A stretch of DNA of 64,000 bases from Pseudomonadota bacterium (GTDB lineage: Bacteria; Desulfobacterota; Binatia; Binatales; Binataceae): NCBI GenBank assembly GCA_021323945.1, contig JAJPKA010000002.1:186001-250000 (forward strand), given 5' to 3'. Position 1 is the stretch's first letter; every line of letters starts with the position of its first letter. The notes under the pieces are model-generated. The model was not told the origin of the DNA and did no database searches. It worked only from the letters and a program-made list of their open reading frames with translations. A program made the position numbers and the translations under genes. Shown here one piece after another: positions 1 to 8,889 of the stretch.

Positions 1-279
1 AATGAGGGCCACGATCGATACGAGATCGATTACGCGCAGCTAGCAGCCTTTTTTGTCGAACCCGGGCAGGCAGCGTTTATCGAAAAGGGGGTGTGGCATT
101 ACGCCGTGGCGCTCGGCCACGAATGCGAATTCATCAACATTACCCGCAAAAACCCCGGGGAAGGCACTAGTCGCGTCGACGAGGAAATGGGCATGGACAA
201 GATCCCTTCGATGCGACCCTACGTTGAAGTGTTGGACTTCCGCCAACGCGATCATCGCGTAATCGAACTGGAACTTTGA
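1..279 (+). CDS. Ureidoglycolate lyase-like (AllA-type cupin) protein, 3' part
   Basis: The reading frame is open from the first base of the window to the TGA at 277-279, so only the last 92 residues are present. They contain FVEPGQAAFIEKGVWHYAVAL, wording typical of the ureidoglycolate lyase (AllA) cupin fold, where a PGQ turn is followed by a GxWH motif. In characterised members the enzyme releases glyoxylate from ureidoglycolate in purine/allantoin catabolism, but many homologues act on other acids. The N-terminal half lies outside the window. No other allantoin genes are seen nearby, so the exact substrate is uncertain. Confidence 0.6.
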   Translation, partial: NEGHDRYEIDYAQLAAFFVEPGQAAFIEKGVWHYAVALGHECEFINITRKNPGEGTSRVDEEMGMDKIPSMRPYVEVLDFRQRDHRVIELEL

Positions 280-581
280 TCACCCCGATCTGCTCGAGAT
301 CATCGCAGGTCCGCAGAAGCGCGACCCACCAGGACGCGCCTTCCGCACGACATGGTAGCGAGGCTAACGCGCCAGAAGCATTGGGCGATGTGGGCCCGCG
401 AAGTCTGTCAATCGCTTTGGCTGCTTCAGGATACGCCCCAGCGTGATTAACAGAACTACCAGCAGCACAACAACTTTGAGGTAGGAGCTGGCGGATGGTC
501 GCCGACGAGGTTTCCGGCCCAAGCTAGCCACAGGATAAGCTACTCAGCAACAGCTATTTGGCGGCTTGATGAGCATATTCT
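280..581. other. Intergenic, no gene seen
   Basis: About 300 bases lie between the AllA-like gene and the convergent flavoprotein gene. Only short, frame-incoherent reading frames were seen, and no RNA gene or clear terminator hairpin. Confidence 0.5.
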
Positions 582-1784
582 CTATAACGACCCATGCAAC
601 AAGAATCGCAATGCCGCGCGCGTGATGGACATCTCGTCGAGTCCCCTTGCGCCATTATACCAGTCCACTGCGATTCGTTGTAACCTGCTGCTGGACCTGG
701 CCAACCGAAAGTAAAACCTGTGATGAGGACCGTAAAAGCGTCTGGCCGCAAAAGCCAGGCGCTTGAGCTTGCGGCCGATCATGCCTTGGTGAAGCTTGAG
801 TCCATATGCGTCCAATGCTGTGTGATCGCCATCGAGGTAGCGAGCAATGGCTGCGCCAGCGAGCCTTCCGTGTTCCAGTGCGTATGAGATGCCTTCTCCC
901 ATTAGGGGATCCACGCCAGCTGCGTCGCCCGCTAGGATCACGCGTCCATGCGTATAACGATCGCTCGGGTCGTACCATCGAATCGGGAATGATTTAATCC
1001 TCAGCCGCACGCCGTGAACTCGCGAGGAATTGAGCTCCGGGAAAGCGACGTGGAGTTGCCTAAGCAGCTCCGACATCATCACCGCCCTGGCTCCGCCTGG
1101 ACTTTGGTCGTAGATGCCCAGGTTTAGATGCGGCTCGCCACTAATCAGACACGGAAATGACCAACAATACCCTCTGACACCGGCTGCGACACAGTTGAAG
1201 TTGAACCGGTAACCGTCTTTGAATCCCTCTGCCTGGCGGTCAGGTACAGGAAGTTCGACAATCAGGGCGCGACCGAGGTTGTGTTTTCCTTGGCCGAAAA
1301 CCGAGGTGCGCACTCGGCTTCCGCTACCGTCAGCACCAACGAGCACGCGACTCTCGAATGAGCCTTGTGTGGTTTCGACGCCGACCTTGTACTTGTCCGC
1401 TCGGACGGCTAGAACGCGGGTGTTATCGATTATTTCCAAACCCGCCGCCTGAGCGTGCTCCAGCAGCATTGCGTCGAACTCGTCGCGGCGGATGATGGTG
1501 CACAGAGGATCACTCGATGGCTCTAAATTGATTCCTCCTACCTCGGTGACCGCGCTTCCTGCAAAGACCCGCACGGCCGGCACCTGCACTGATACGCCAA
1601 GCGCGCGAAGGGTGGTGATTACGCGCGGAATCAAACCGCCGGCGCAGACTTTCGGCCGTGGGTGGCGCGCTCGCTCAATAGCCGCGACACAGCCGCTCAA
1701 CTGGGGCCGCAATTGAAGTAGGTGAAGCGCGGTTACCAATCCCGCCGGTCCTGCACCTGCAATAATGACGTCATACTTTTTCAC
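582..1784 (-). CDS. Geranylgeranyl reductase family FAD-dependent oxidoreductase
   Basis: A 400-residue flavoprotein. The N-terminus has the Rossmann dinucleotide motif GAGPAG (about residues 10-15). It is followed by a PRPKVCAGG segment, which is the family's characteristic substrate/FAD loop, and by the second FAD motif RVILAGDAAGVDPLMGEG near residue 280. This places it with geranylgeranyl reductases and related FixC-like enzymes, which saturate isoprenoid chains of archaeal-type lipids, quinones or chlorophyll side chains. The start is a GTG (1782-1784) with no good ribosome binding site, though the N-terminus aligns well with the fold. It stands alone with no isoprenoid genes beside it, so its substrate cannot be read from context. 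Confidence 0.8.
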   Translation of the reverse strand: MKKYDVIIAGAGPAGLVTALHLLQLRPQLSGCVAAIERARHPRPKVCAGGLIPRVITTLRALGVSVQVPAVRVFAGSAVTEVGGINLEPSSDPLCTIIRRDEFDAMLLEHAQAAGLEIIDNTRVLAVRADKYKVGVETTQGSFESRVLVGADGSGSRVRTSVFGQGKHNLGRALIVELPVPDRQAEGFKDGYRFNFNCVAAGVRGYCWSFPCLISGEPHLNLGIYDQSPGGARAVMMSELLRQLHVAFPELNSSRVHGVRLRIKSFPIRWYDPSDRYTHGRVILAGDAAGVDPLMGEGISYALEHGRLAGAAIARYLDGDHTALDAYGLKLHQGMIGRKLKRLAFAARRFYGPHHRFYFRLARSSSRLQRIAVDWYNGARGLDEMSITRAALRFLLHGSL

Positions 1785-1890
1785 GGCTGGTCGCCGCAGC
1801 GAGAATGGCGGGCTTTCGGGTCTGGAATAAGGCTGCGGGCGGGCCTATGCCTCAGCCCGCCGCACGAAATCTTTTGGATAGTTGCGTCCG

Positions 1891-3492
1891 TTAACCTTGC
1901 GGACTGATGACCGTGTATAGAGTTGCATTGCCGCGCTGAACAAGCAGCAGCGCCTGTGACTTGTCCTTTTGCGCCTGGCGCGCGATCGCTGCGAATTCGT
2001 CAGCGCTATTGACCTTCTTATGGTTAATCTCAAGGATTTGATCGCCTTGCTGCAGGTTGGCCTCAGCTGCAGGGGAGTCCGGTTTAACCCCTGTAATCAC
2101 GACGCCCTTGCTGCTGTGAAGCCCGAGCTGCTGGGCTAGCTCAGGGGTTAGATCGCGGACTTGTAGCCCCCAGCTCGCTCCTGCGGCACCAGGACTTTCA
2201 GCGCTGGCGACCTGTTGTTCTTTCAGTTGTGCTATGGTCGCCTCGAGTTTGACCTGCTTGCCATTGCGGATGACCTCTATCGGGACACGCTTTCCGATAG
2301 GAGTTGCTGCGACCATTTCCGGCAGTTCGTGCTCATCATGGACTGTTTCGCCGTTGAACTTGGTTATGATGTCGCCGCGTTCGATGCCGGCTTTTGCGGC
2401 GGGTCCGTCGCTCTCTACTCCAGCGACCAAGGCTCCGATCGGAACTGACAGCCCAAACGATTTAGCAAGGGCTGGTGTGACCTCCTGAATCTCCACGCCA
2501 AGCCACCCGCGGATTACCTTGCCGTGCTCTTTCAATTGTTCCATTACCGACTTCGCCAAATTGATCGGAATTGCGAAGCCGATTCCGTTGTTCGCGCCCG
2601 TACTGCTGTAGATAGCAGTGTTAATTGCAATCACTTGTCCGCTTGTATTGAATAGCGGGCCGCCGGAATTGCCGGGGTTGATTGAGGCGTCGGTTTGAAT
2701 GAAATCGTCGTAGTTGCCGCCCAGTGCCCGCCCCTTGGCGCTGATAATTCCCGAGGTCACCGAGAGATTGAAGCCGAACGGGCTTCCAATCGCCATTACC
2801 GGGTCGCCGACCTCAGCCTTCGAGGAATCGCCGAGCGACGCGTACGGCAGCTGCTGATTGGTATCAATCTTTATCAGCGCCAGATCAGTTTTTTGATCTT
2901 TGCCAACAACCTTGGCGGTGAACTCCCGCTTGTCGAGCAGCGTCACGTGAATTTCATCGGCATGTCCCACCACGTGGTCGTTCGTCAAAATGTAGCCGTC
3001 GGGCGAAACGATCACGCCGGAACCCAGCCCGTGCTCTTTGTAGTTGCGTGGAATTTGACCGAAGAAATGGCGAAACTGTTCGAACGGATCGCCACCGAAG
3101 GGGCCACCAGGTCCAAACGGATTCATGGGATTCTGTCCGCTTCCCGGACCTTGCCCTTCGTCATCGCCGTTGCCACTGTCCCCGGAAAATGGAAAACCGG
3201 ACTTTACCTCCTGGACCACTGCTACATTAACCACTGTCGGCATAACCCGCTTGACCAGTGGTGCCCACGAGGGGATGGCAACAGCAGGCTCGTTCGGTTC
3301 AGGTGCGTTTGGCGGGGCTGGCCGATGGGCTGGGTGGGCGTCGCTCTGCTGTGTTCGATTCGGCGAAGGCGGCTGGGACTTTGAAGCTTGCTCGCCCGAG
3401 CCCCAAGGAAATTGAAACGCACCAGCGTTGGCAAAAGCTATCGCTAAGCCCAACATCACGCCGCCGGCAATGGCAGCGATCGACTTGCCCAT
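1891..3492 (-). CDS. degP: Do/DegP (HtrA) family periplasmic serine protease
   Basis: A 533-residue envelope protease-chaperone that degrades misfolded proteins. The N-terminus carries a membrane or signal segment, then a Pro-rich linker and a Gly/Asn/Pro-rich stretch (about residues 104-145). The trypsin-like domain shows the full catalytic triad: His in LTNDHVVGH (near 173), Asp in KTDLALIKID (near 203) and Ser in NPGNSGGP (near 276). Two PDZ domains follow, the first with WLGVEIQEVTPALA and the second with WGLQVRDLTPELA. An AGGAGG-type ribosome binding site precedes the ATG. It is monocistronic as far as visible. The long Gly-rich insertion before the protease domain is longer than usual and could be the LA-loop region. 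Confidence 0.93.
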   Translation of the reverse strand: MGKSIAAIAGGVMLGLAIAFANAGAFQFPWGSGEQASKSQPPSPNRTQQSDAHPAHRPAPPNAPEPNEPAVAIPSWAPLVKRVMPTVVNVAVVQEVKSGFPFSGDSGNGDDEGQGPGSGQNPMNPFGPGGPFGGDPFEQFRHFFGQIPRNYKEHGLGSGVIVSPDGYILTNDHVVGHADEIHVTLLDKREFTAKVVGKDQKTDLALIKIDTNQQLPYASLGDSSKAEVGDPVMAIGSPFGFNLSVTSGIISAKGRALGGNYDDFIQTDASINPGNSGGPLFNTSGQVIAINTAIYSSTGANNGIGFAIPINLAKSVMEQLKEHGKVIRGWLGVEIQEVTPALAKSFGLSVPIGALVAGVESDGPAAKAGIERGDIITKFNGETVHDEHELPEMVAATPIGKRVPIEVIRNGKQVKLEATIAQLKEQQVASAESPGAAGASWGLQVRDLTPELAQQLGLHSSKGVVITGVKPDSPAAEANLQQGDQILEINHKKVNSADEFAAIARQAQKDKSQALLLVQRGNATLYTVISPQG

Positions 3493-4030
3493 GAATTCCT
3501 CCTGGAGATTACCGCCGGATCAATCCCAGCACCGGACCTTCTTGTTGTTTCAGACGACACCAGACGTACTGAAATTCAAATATGGCGTCACGTCCGTGCT
3601 CGTTTGCGGTGACCATAATCATGCGGAACACGCGTTTACTCTAAGACTACAACAAAACGAATCTGTCATGAACACTCTTCTGGCCGCCCCGGGTGATATC
3701 ATAACCAGTGGTCCGAGGCAGAAATACGCGCCGCCAGGTCCAATTGTCAGCCTTTTTTTCGCTCAGCAAAAGTACGTTTTTTCCTGTCGCCAGAGGAGGT
3801 CTGTACGAGCAACGAAGCAACCGACGTCGGAATAGGAATAGAAAAAGCCAGGAGAACGAAGAGCTCGGAAATGCGGATTACAAGTGACTGGGCCGAGGCC
3901 GCACAGCCGGAACGCCAACTGAGGTCGGCGGCGCTGCGGTTGCCGTTTCTTTTACGTTCTCTTGGGTTTGGATACCTGCCCGATACTTAGTCGTTCGCAG
4001 CCCTCCCCCCCGATAGAGTAGAATCAAGTT
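3493..4030. other. Intergenic between divergent genes, no gene supported
   Basis: About 540 bases separate the divergent degP-like and fatty-acid-hydroxylase genes, so both promoters should lie here. A 135-codon frame at 3428-3835 overlaps the start of the protease and has no protein-like composition. No RNA gene was recognised. Confidence 0.5.
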
Positions 4031-4585
4031 ATGGTCGAGAGTGTGGCCATATTTCTCTCAGGCATCCTCGTCTGGACTTTCCTTGAGTACGTTATTCACG
4101 GTTGGTTAAGCCATACATTCCGGACATTCGCTCAACCCCTGCATCAGGTGCATCACAAAGACCCGCGCGCAGTCTTTACCATCGGCGCTTGGGTGCCAAT
4201 AGCGCTCACTTGGATAGGTCTCTTCCTCGCATTCGGATCTGCGCCCGGCGTCATTCTGTTTAGCGGGATTGTGGTAGGATTCGCCGCTTACGAAGTTGTC
4301 CATTATCGGATTCATTTCCGGGTTCCCACCCGACCGATCGAACAGTACTTGCGCTCACGTCATTTGCTGCATCACGCGGCTTTGCAGAACCGATGCTTTG
4401 GCGTGACTTCCGCCTTGTGGGATCTGGCCTTCGGCACTGAAGCTCTAATGGAAGATCGTGGGCGAAACCAATCGATTGGTGCACAGCCTCCTCTCACTGG
4501 ACCCACGAACTTGTACAAGCTCAGGGATTACCTGCGACCGTTTGCCCGCAAGCGTGTTGTAGCAAGTTCTCAAAAATCGCAGTAG
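4031..4585 (+). CDS. Fatty acid hydroxylase / sterol desaturase family membrane protein
   Basis: A 184-residue protein with hydrophobic segments at about residues 1-25, 50-70 and 75-90. It also has the histidine clusters of the diiron fatty-acid hydroxylase superfamily: HGWLSH, HQVHH, HYRIHF and RHLLHH. These histidines bind a non-haem diiron centre in membrane hydroxylases acting on fatty acids, sterols or carotenoids. The protein is short for the family but contains the expected His set, so it looks complete. It is followed after 132 bp by the dodecin gene. The substrate cannot be inferred. Confidence 0.75.
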   Translation: MVESVAIFLSGILVWTFLEYVIHGWLSHTFRTFAQPLHQVHHKDPRAVFTIGAWVPIALTWIGLFLAFGSAPGVILFSGIVVGFAAYEVVHYRIHFRVPTRPIEQYLRSRHLLHHAALQNRCFGVTSALWDLAFGTEALMEDRGRNQSIGAQPPLTGPTNLYKLRDYLRPFARKRVVASSQKSQ

Positions 4586-4717
4586 GCTCATCGGCTGATG
4601 CCGCACTCGTAGCGAAGCGCGAAGACCATCACTGAGCGGAGAAAAGGTGATATCGCCCGACAAGATCTGAATTGAATTCAGTGTCAAGTGAGCATTTAGC
4701 CTCGGCCGGAGGAGACA

Positions 4718-4924
4718 ATGGCGGAGAAGACCTATCCAATTATCGAGGTCGTCGGTGTGTCAGAGGATAGCATCCACCAGGCGGTACGCAACGCACTCGC
4801 CCGGGCGGCCCAAACCATCCGAAACATCGATTGGTTTGAGGTCGGCGAGATCCGCGGCGCGGTCAGCCACGACGGTAAACCAACCTTCCAGGTCGCAGTC
4901 AAAATCGGCTTTAGGTACGAATAA
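4718..4924 (+). CDS. Dodecin family flavin-binding protein
   Basis: A 68-residue protein with the complete dodecin pattern: a conserved start KTYPIIEVVGVSEDSI, a helix with NALARAAQTIRNIDWFEV, then GEI.G.V..G....FQV.VKIGF. Dodecins form hollow 12-mers that store or buffer flavins (riboflavin, FMN). The ATG at 4718 has GGAGGA seven bases upstream. Neighbouring flavin-dependent enzymes make a flavin-buffer role plausible, but that link is inference. Confidence 0.93.
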   Translation: MAEKTYPIIEVVGVSEDSIHQAVRNALARAAQTIRNIDWFEVGEIRGAVSHDGKPTFQVAVKIGFRYE

Positions 4925-5090
4925 TTCTCTTCTTTCGCCGGGGAGCTCTGCAACTTCTTGCTCTTAGCAATCAGAGGGATTGCGAATTCAAGGTAAAGGT
5001 GAGGGCAAACGCGGCTGAGGCCTGGTCGGAACAGCGCGCCGCCAAATCTTGGGCAGATGACACGAGCCCGAGACGCTTGAGCCAGCTTGC

Positions 5091-5510
5091 CTAAGTGGCG
5101 CGACGGAACTTCGGCAGTGACACTTCCGGGGTGACGTCGTCAAAGACCACCTCAACCGGTAACCCAATCTTGAGTTCGCCCGGCGGCACATCGGTTACCC
5201 ATGTAACCATGCGGACCCCTTCGTCGAGCTCGACAATTACCGGACTGTAGGGTACTTGCTCAGCAAAATGAGGCATCATGGGCTGCATCACCGTTGTCCA
5301 CGAAAAAACCTTTCCCCTGCCTGACGAGAGTGCCCACTCCCATTCGAAGGAGCCACATTTAGCGCACATATCACGCGGAATATGCCGCCAGGTGCCACAT
5401 TTCGTACACCGCTGGAACCGCAACTCGTGCTGGCGGCAAAACCGATAGAACTCCGCCGATAAACCGCCGGTGCGTGGTAGCGGAAGCTTGTATGGTCTGC
5501 TCTCCGCCAT
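5091..5510 (-). CDS. Zn-ribbon OB-fold protein (DUF35 family)
   Basis: A 139-residue protein with an N-terminal rubredoxin-like zinc ribbon (CTKCGTW then CAKCGS, about residues 36-54) followed by an OB fold (GKVFSWTTV...). This is the DUF35/ACAC architecture. DUF35 proteins commonly sit next to thiolases and form a complex that channels acyl-CoA intermediates. Here it follows the thiolase gene directly, with three bases between the thiolase stop codon and this start. Its ribosome binding site GAGGAGGT overlaps the end of the thiolase gene, implying translational coupling. Confidence 0.88.
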   Translation of the reverse strand: MAESRPYKLPLPRTGGLSAEFYRFCRQHELRFQRCTKCGTWRHIPRDMCAKCGSFEWEWALSSGRGKVFSWTTVMQPMMPHFAEQVPYSPVIVELDEGVRMVTWVTDVPPGELKIGLPVEVVFDDVTPEVSLPKFRRAT

Positions 5511-5513
5511 TGA

Positions 5514-6701
5514 CTACCTCCTCAGAATGGCGAGCCCGCCGTCACCAAAATCGCCCCAACCGGTAACCAGGCCAACTTCAGCATCCCGGACCTGGCGCGG
5601 ACCACAATCATGACGCAGTTGACGGACGGCCTCGACGATGTGGTTGGTGCCCCAAACATGTGCTTCTGACAGCAGTCCGCCATGTGTGTTTAGGGGAAGC
5701 TCACCACCGAGCTCAATACGCCCCTCGCGCACAAAATCTTTCGCCTCACCACGCTTGCAGAAGCCCATCGCTTCGAGCTGCAACATCACGACGTAAGTGA
5801 AGCAGTCGTAGATTTCGGCGAAGTCAATGTCCTTGGGCGAGAGTCCTGCCATCGCGAATGCCTTAGGCGCGGCGAAAGTGAGCCCAATCACAAATGGATC
5901 AGGCCGCGCCGGAATATCATCGGCGGGGTAGGGATGGCCTTCTGCTACACCCGATATGTAGACTGGCGGTTTCGCAAGGTCGCGGGCGCGCTCAGCCGCG
6001 CTGACCACGACCGCACAAGCAGCGTCGGTCTCCAAGCAGCAATCGTACAGCCGAAAGGGATATGAAACCCAGCGCCCAGCCAGATAATCCTCCATCGTGA
6101 GGGGCCGCCCGCGCATCATCGCTTTGTCATTGAGTTGCGCGTGCCTGCGCTGCGCAACTGCTATCGCTCCCATCGATTCGAATGGCGTACCGTAAAGCTG
6201 CATATGCCGCGTTGCAAGCCATGCATAAAACTGGACCGGTACTGTTGCTCCATAGGGTAAATAGTATGCGCCGATCGTGTTGGCCAGGGGATTGGGCGGT
6301 GGTATTGGTCGCTCACCGGTTTCCGCCCTGGCCCCGCCCCCACGAACTGGATTTGACGAGTAACCGTTCCAACCACATGGAATCAGGACATGGTGCGCGA
6401 TCCCGTTGGCGACGGCGAGAGCTGCACTCTGGAGCGCGACCACAGGGCTGGCACCTCCCATGTGCACCGTCGTCGCGTAGCGTAGATCTGCTATTCCGAG
6501 GTTGGCGGCAAAATGCTCCGCCGTGGCGCCCAATGGCGGCCCGATAATGCCGTCGATCTCGTGGGGCTGCAAGCCCGCGTCGTTAAGCGCCGCCACGGAG
6601 GCTTCAAGCATCAGCCGCAGCTCCGTTTTACCCGAGCCTCGGCTGAAGGCTGATTCGCCTACTCCGACGATGCATGCCTTGTCTTTCAACGATTCCATCA
6701 T
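5514..6701 (-). CDS. Thiolase family protein (non-classical acetyl-CoA acetyltransferase / lipid-transfer type)
   Basis: A 395-residue protein with a thiolase fold: an early [15 protein letters not shown] segment, AVASLNDAGL-type core helices, and the C-terminal block [14 protein letters not shown], which carries the active-site His. The central cysteine region reads [16 protein letters not shown]. The family resembles SCP2/SCP-x-type thiolases that need a DUF35 partner, which is encoded immediately downstream. A likely role is the C-C cleaving or forming step of acyl-CoA degradation. The ATG pair at 6701/6698 is preceded by GGGGGAG. Substrate is unknown. Confidence 0.88.
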   Translation of the reverse strand: MMESLKDKACIVGVGESAFSRGSGKTELRLMLEASVAALNDAGLQPHEIDGIIGPPLGATAEHFAANLGIADLRYATTVHMGGASPVVALQSAALAVANGIAHHVLIPCGWNGYSSNPVRGGGARAETGERPIPPPNPLANTIGAYYLPYGATVPVQFYAWLATRHMQLYGTPFESMGAIAVAQRRHAQLNDKAMMRGRPLTMEDYLAGRWVSYPFRLYDCCLETDAACAVVVSAAERARDLAKPPVYISGVAEGHPYPADDIPARPDPFVIGLTFAAPKAFAMAGLSPKDIDFAEIYDCFTYVVMLQLEAMGFCKRGEAKDFVREGRIELGGELPLNTHGGLLSEAHVWGTNHIVEAVRQLRHDCGPRQVRDAEVGLVTGWGDFGDGGLAILRR

Positions 6702-6834
6702 TTACTCCCCCGTCGCGACTAATCTTACCAAAGAATACTGTGAGCAGGTGAGTTGCGACTCCGTCGAGCGGCGTCCTGTCTGGTTGTTCGGCTTGTCAAT
6801 TCCTGGGGCCGGCTGACCGACTGTAAACTAACAG

Positions 6835-7776
6835 CTATTCCTCCAACGGCTCTTCGCGAATATCGAAGATCACCTTTTGCCAAGTCAACTCGATCCTCTC
6901 CGCGGTGCCTTGGACCATCAGCTCGAAAATGCCTTGGTTGAGTTCCTCGCGAGGACGCGACAATAGCCGCATAAACGCTTCTGCGGCCTCATTCGTCTCA
7001 AGCATCCGCGGCTGCCAGCGGCCGAACACCCGCGGATTGTTCGCGTACTCGTCGGTCATGCCGGTGCGTACGAAGGGCAGCAGAATGCAGGAGGCTGATA
7101 CCAGACTGGCATTTTGTCCCAGATTGACGGTTAGTACCTTCGGTAACTTTAAGACCGCCCAGTTACTTATCACATAGCCGGGAATCGACACGCCAGGATC
7201 GATTGCCTGGCGCGACGACACGTAGACAAGTTGCAGCGGCTCGCGATGATATACTGCTTCGCCTGCCCACAAATGCGTACTGGCCAGAAATCCGTCAATT
7301 TTGGTGTCCAGCACCAAACGTGATTCCTGCAAATTATCGATGAAATGTTGACGGACACGTGCCCGGCGCATAGCCAAGGGTTCATCGGGAAGCTCGCGGA
7401 GCGCGCGGCCGAAGGAATAACCTTTTTCAGTCAAGCCGGAGTTGCAGATCAGCAAATTGGGCGGCAGCCCACCCATCTGCTCGATCACGTAACTGCGCGT
7501 CGCCCACAAATCACCGAGATTAGTTACGTCTGCCTGGACCGGAAACGCATTGACGCCCGCGTTGCGCAAGGCCTTTACCAGGTCGAAACCATCAATATAG
7601 CTGGAATGAAAATGGACGCCCACAGCGGCGGCGCCATTTAGACCTGCCGCTAGAGCGAAGGCCTGCCCCAGTCCGCCGTCTTTGCCCGCGCCGGTTATCA
7701 GGACTCTGCGGCCCGCGACTCCTTTTTGGAGTTCGGGTGCGAAGCGAAAGCTCTCGAGTCTTGCCGTAAAGGCCAT
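6835..7776 (-). CDS. SDR-fold oxidoreductase with altered active site
   Basis: A 313-residue Rossmann protein. The nucleotide-binding loop VLITGAGKDGGLGQAF (about residues 25-40) resembles enoyl-reductase-like SDRs, and CNSG replaces the usual NNAG. The catalytic Ser is in VYVSSRQA, and Tyr follows at the correct 12-residue spacing in GYVISNW. The usual Lys of YxxxK is Asn here (codon AAC), so classical SDR chemistry is doubtful. The start has GGAGAAAG upstream. The gene lies directly upstream of the thiolase/DUF35 pair on the same strand, 133 bp away. It may bind an acyl-CoA intermediate without classical dehydrogenase activity. Confidence 0.75.
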   Translation of the reverse strand: MAFTARLESFRFAPELQKGVAGRRVLITGAGKDGGLGQAFALAAGLNGAAAVGVHFHSSYIDGFDLVKALRNAGVNAFPVQADVTNLGDLWATRSYVIEQMGGLPPNLLICNSGLTEKGYSFGRALRELPDEPLAMRRARVRQHFIDNLQESRLVLDTKIDGFLASTHLWAGEAVYHREPLQLVYVSSRQAIDPGVSIPGYVISNWAVLKLPKVLTVNLGQNASLVSASCILLPFVRTGMTDEYANNPRVFGRWQPRMLETNEAAEAFMRLLSRPREELNQGIFELMVQGTAERIELTWQKVIFDIREEPLEE

Positions 7777-7995
7777 CGGCTTTCTCCAAAGTTGGGGGTC
7801 TCTTTTCGAGGCCCCAGATTGATCATCGTCCTTGCGCTACCCCTTTTTAACCATGGATCGCAAGTCTCGGGAGTTCGAGCACCGCATGCGTCCTGGGTAA
7901 AACCTCGTCGCGACACAGGGAGCTGACCTCGGACTATTCTTTGGCTTTTCGGAATGGCCTCTTCATGCTACTCAATTGCCGGAGACAACTGCGAG

Positions 7996-8796
7996 ATGGC
8001 ATCTGGTAATGGTCATCAGGAATGGCGCGAGGAGACGATCCACGTTGATGATTTGGATCTAACCTTAATTAAGGGCGGCAGCGGCCGACCCCTCCTGGTC
8101 CTGCACGAGGAACTAGGCTGGCCGGGATGGTTAAAGTGGAATTCGACGCTGGCCCAAAGGCATCTCCTGCTGATCCCCCAGCACCCCGGGTTTGGTCGGA
8201 CACCGCGCTCTGAGTGGATAAGTAGTGTCCGCGATCTGGCAGGATTTTATGCCCGCTATCTGGCTGAGCAGAACCTCGCTCCCATCGATGCTATCGGCTT
8301 TTCACTGGGAGGATGGATCGCTGCGGAAATGGCGGCATGCAATCCTAGCCAATTTCGCAAGCTGGTGCTGGTCGCTCCGATGGGCATCCGACCACGGGAA
8401 GGAGTAATCTTGGATTTCTTCCAATTGATGGCTCCCAAGCATCTCTATGCCACCGTATATGATCCCGACGCGACGCCCGAATTCGACAATTTATACGGGG
8501 GTCAAGGCCCTGAACAGTTCGAAGGATGGGAGGAGGCCCGCGCCCAAACCGCGCGGCTGGCGTGGACGCCATTCATGCACAACCCCAGTTTGCCCCATCT
8601 GCTCGGGATTGCCTCAAATCTGTCAACTCTCCTTATCTGGGGCAAAGAGGATCGGGTCGTGCCACCGACAGTTGCCGCTCAATTCAAAGAGGTAATGAAA
8701 TCGGCACGACTCGTTACGTTCGATCGTTGTGGTCATCGCCCCGAGGTGGAACGAACGGTCGACTTTATCCGCGAAGTCGAGGCTTTCCTGGAATAA
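7996..8796 (+). CDS. Alpha/beta hydrolase
   Basis: About 266 residues from the ATG at 7996, which has GGAGA ten bases upstream; an upstream in-frame ATG at 7954 lacks one. The fold shows the nucleophile elbow GFSLGGW, the acid Asp in WGKEDRVVPP and the catalytic His in CGHRPEVE near the C-terminus, so the triad is complete. HEELGWPGWLKW near residue 40 supplies the oxyanion region. It opens a plus-strand run with the LLM oxidoreductase 94 bp downstream. It is probably an esterase or C-C bond hydrolase acting on ring-cleavage or ester intermediates; substrate is not readable. Confidence 0.87.
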   Translation: MASGNGHQEWREETIHVDDLDLTLIKGGSGRPLLVLHEELGWPGWLKWNSTLAQRHLLLIPQHPGFGRTPRSEWISSVRDLAGFYARYLAEQNLAPIDAIGFSLGGWIAAEMAACNPSQFRKLVLVAPMGIRPREGVILDFFQLMAPKHLYATVYDPDATPEFDNLYGGQGPEQFEGWEEARAQTARLAWTPFMHNPSLPHLLGIASNLSTLLIWGKEDRVVPPTVAAQFKEVMKSARLVTFDRCGHRPEVERTVDFIREVEAFLE

Positions 8797-8889
8797 CGGG
8801 GGCTGTTCGCGAGCGCCAATTGGAACCGAAAAATTAAAATCTCAAGCATTAGTCCGAGACTGCGGACTCGCAATTAAGGAGGCGGTGCT

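Noticed and set aside
2695-3384. 229-codon frame on the plus strand inside the DegP gene
   Set aside because: It is the complement of a clearly conserved protease with a full catalytic triad; the antisense frame has no family signature or ribosome binding site.
3428-3835. 135-codon frame upstream of the fatty-acid-hydroxylase gene
   Set aside because: It overlaps the start of degP antisense and has no motif, start signal or protein-like composition.
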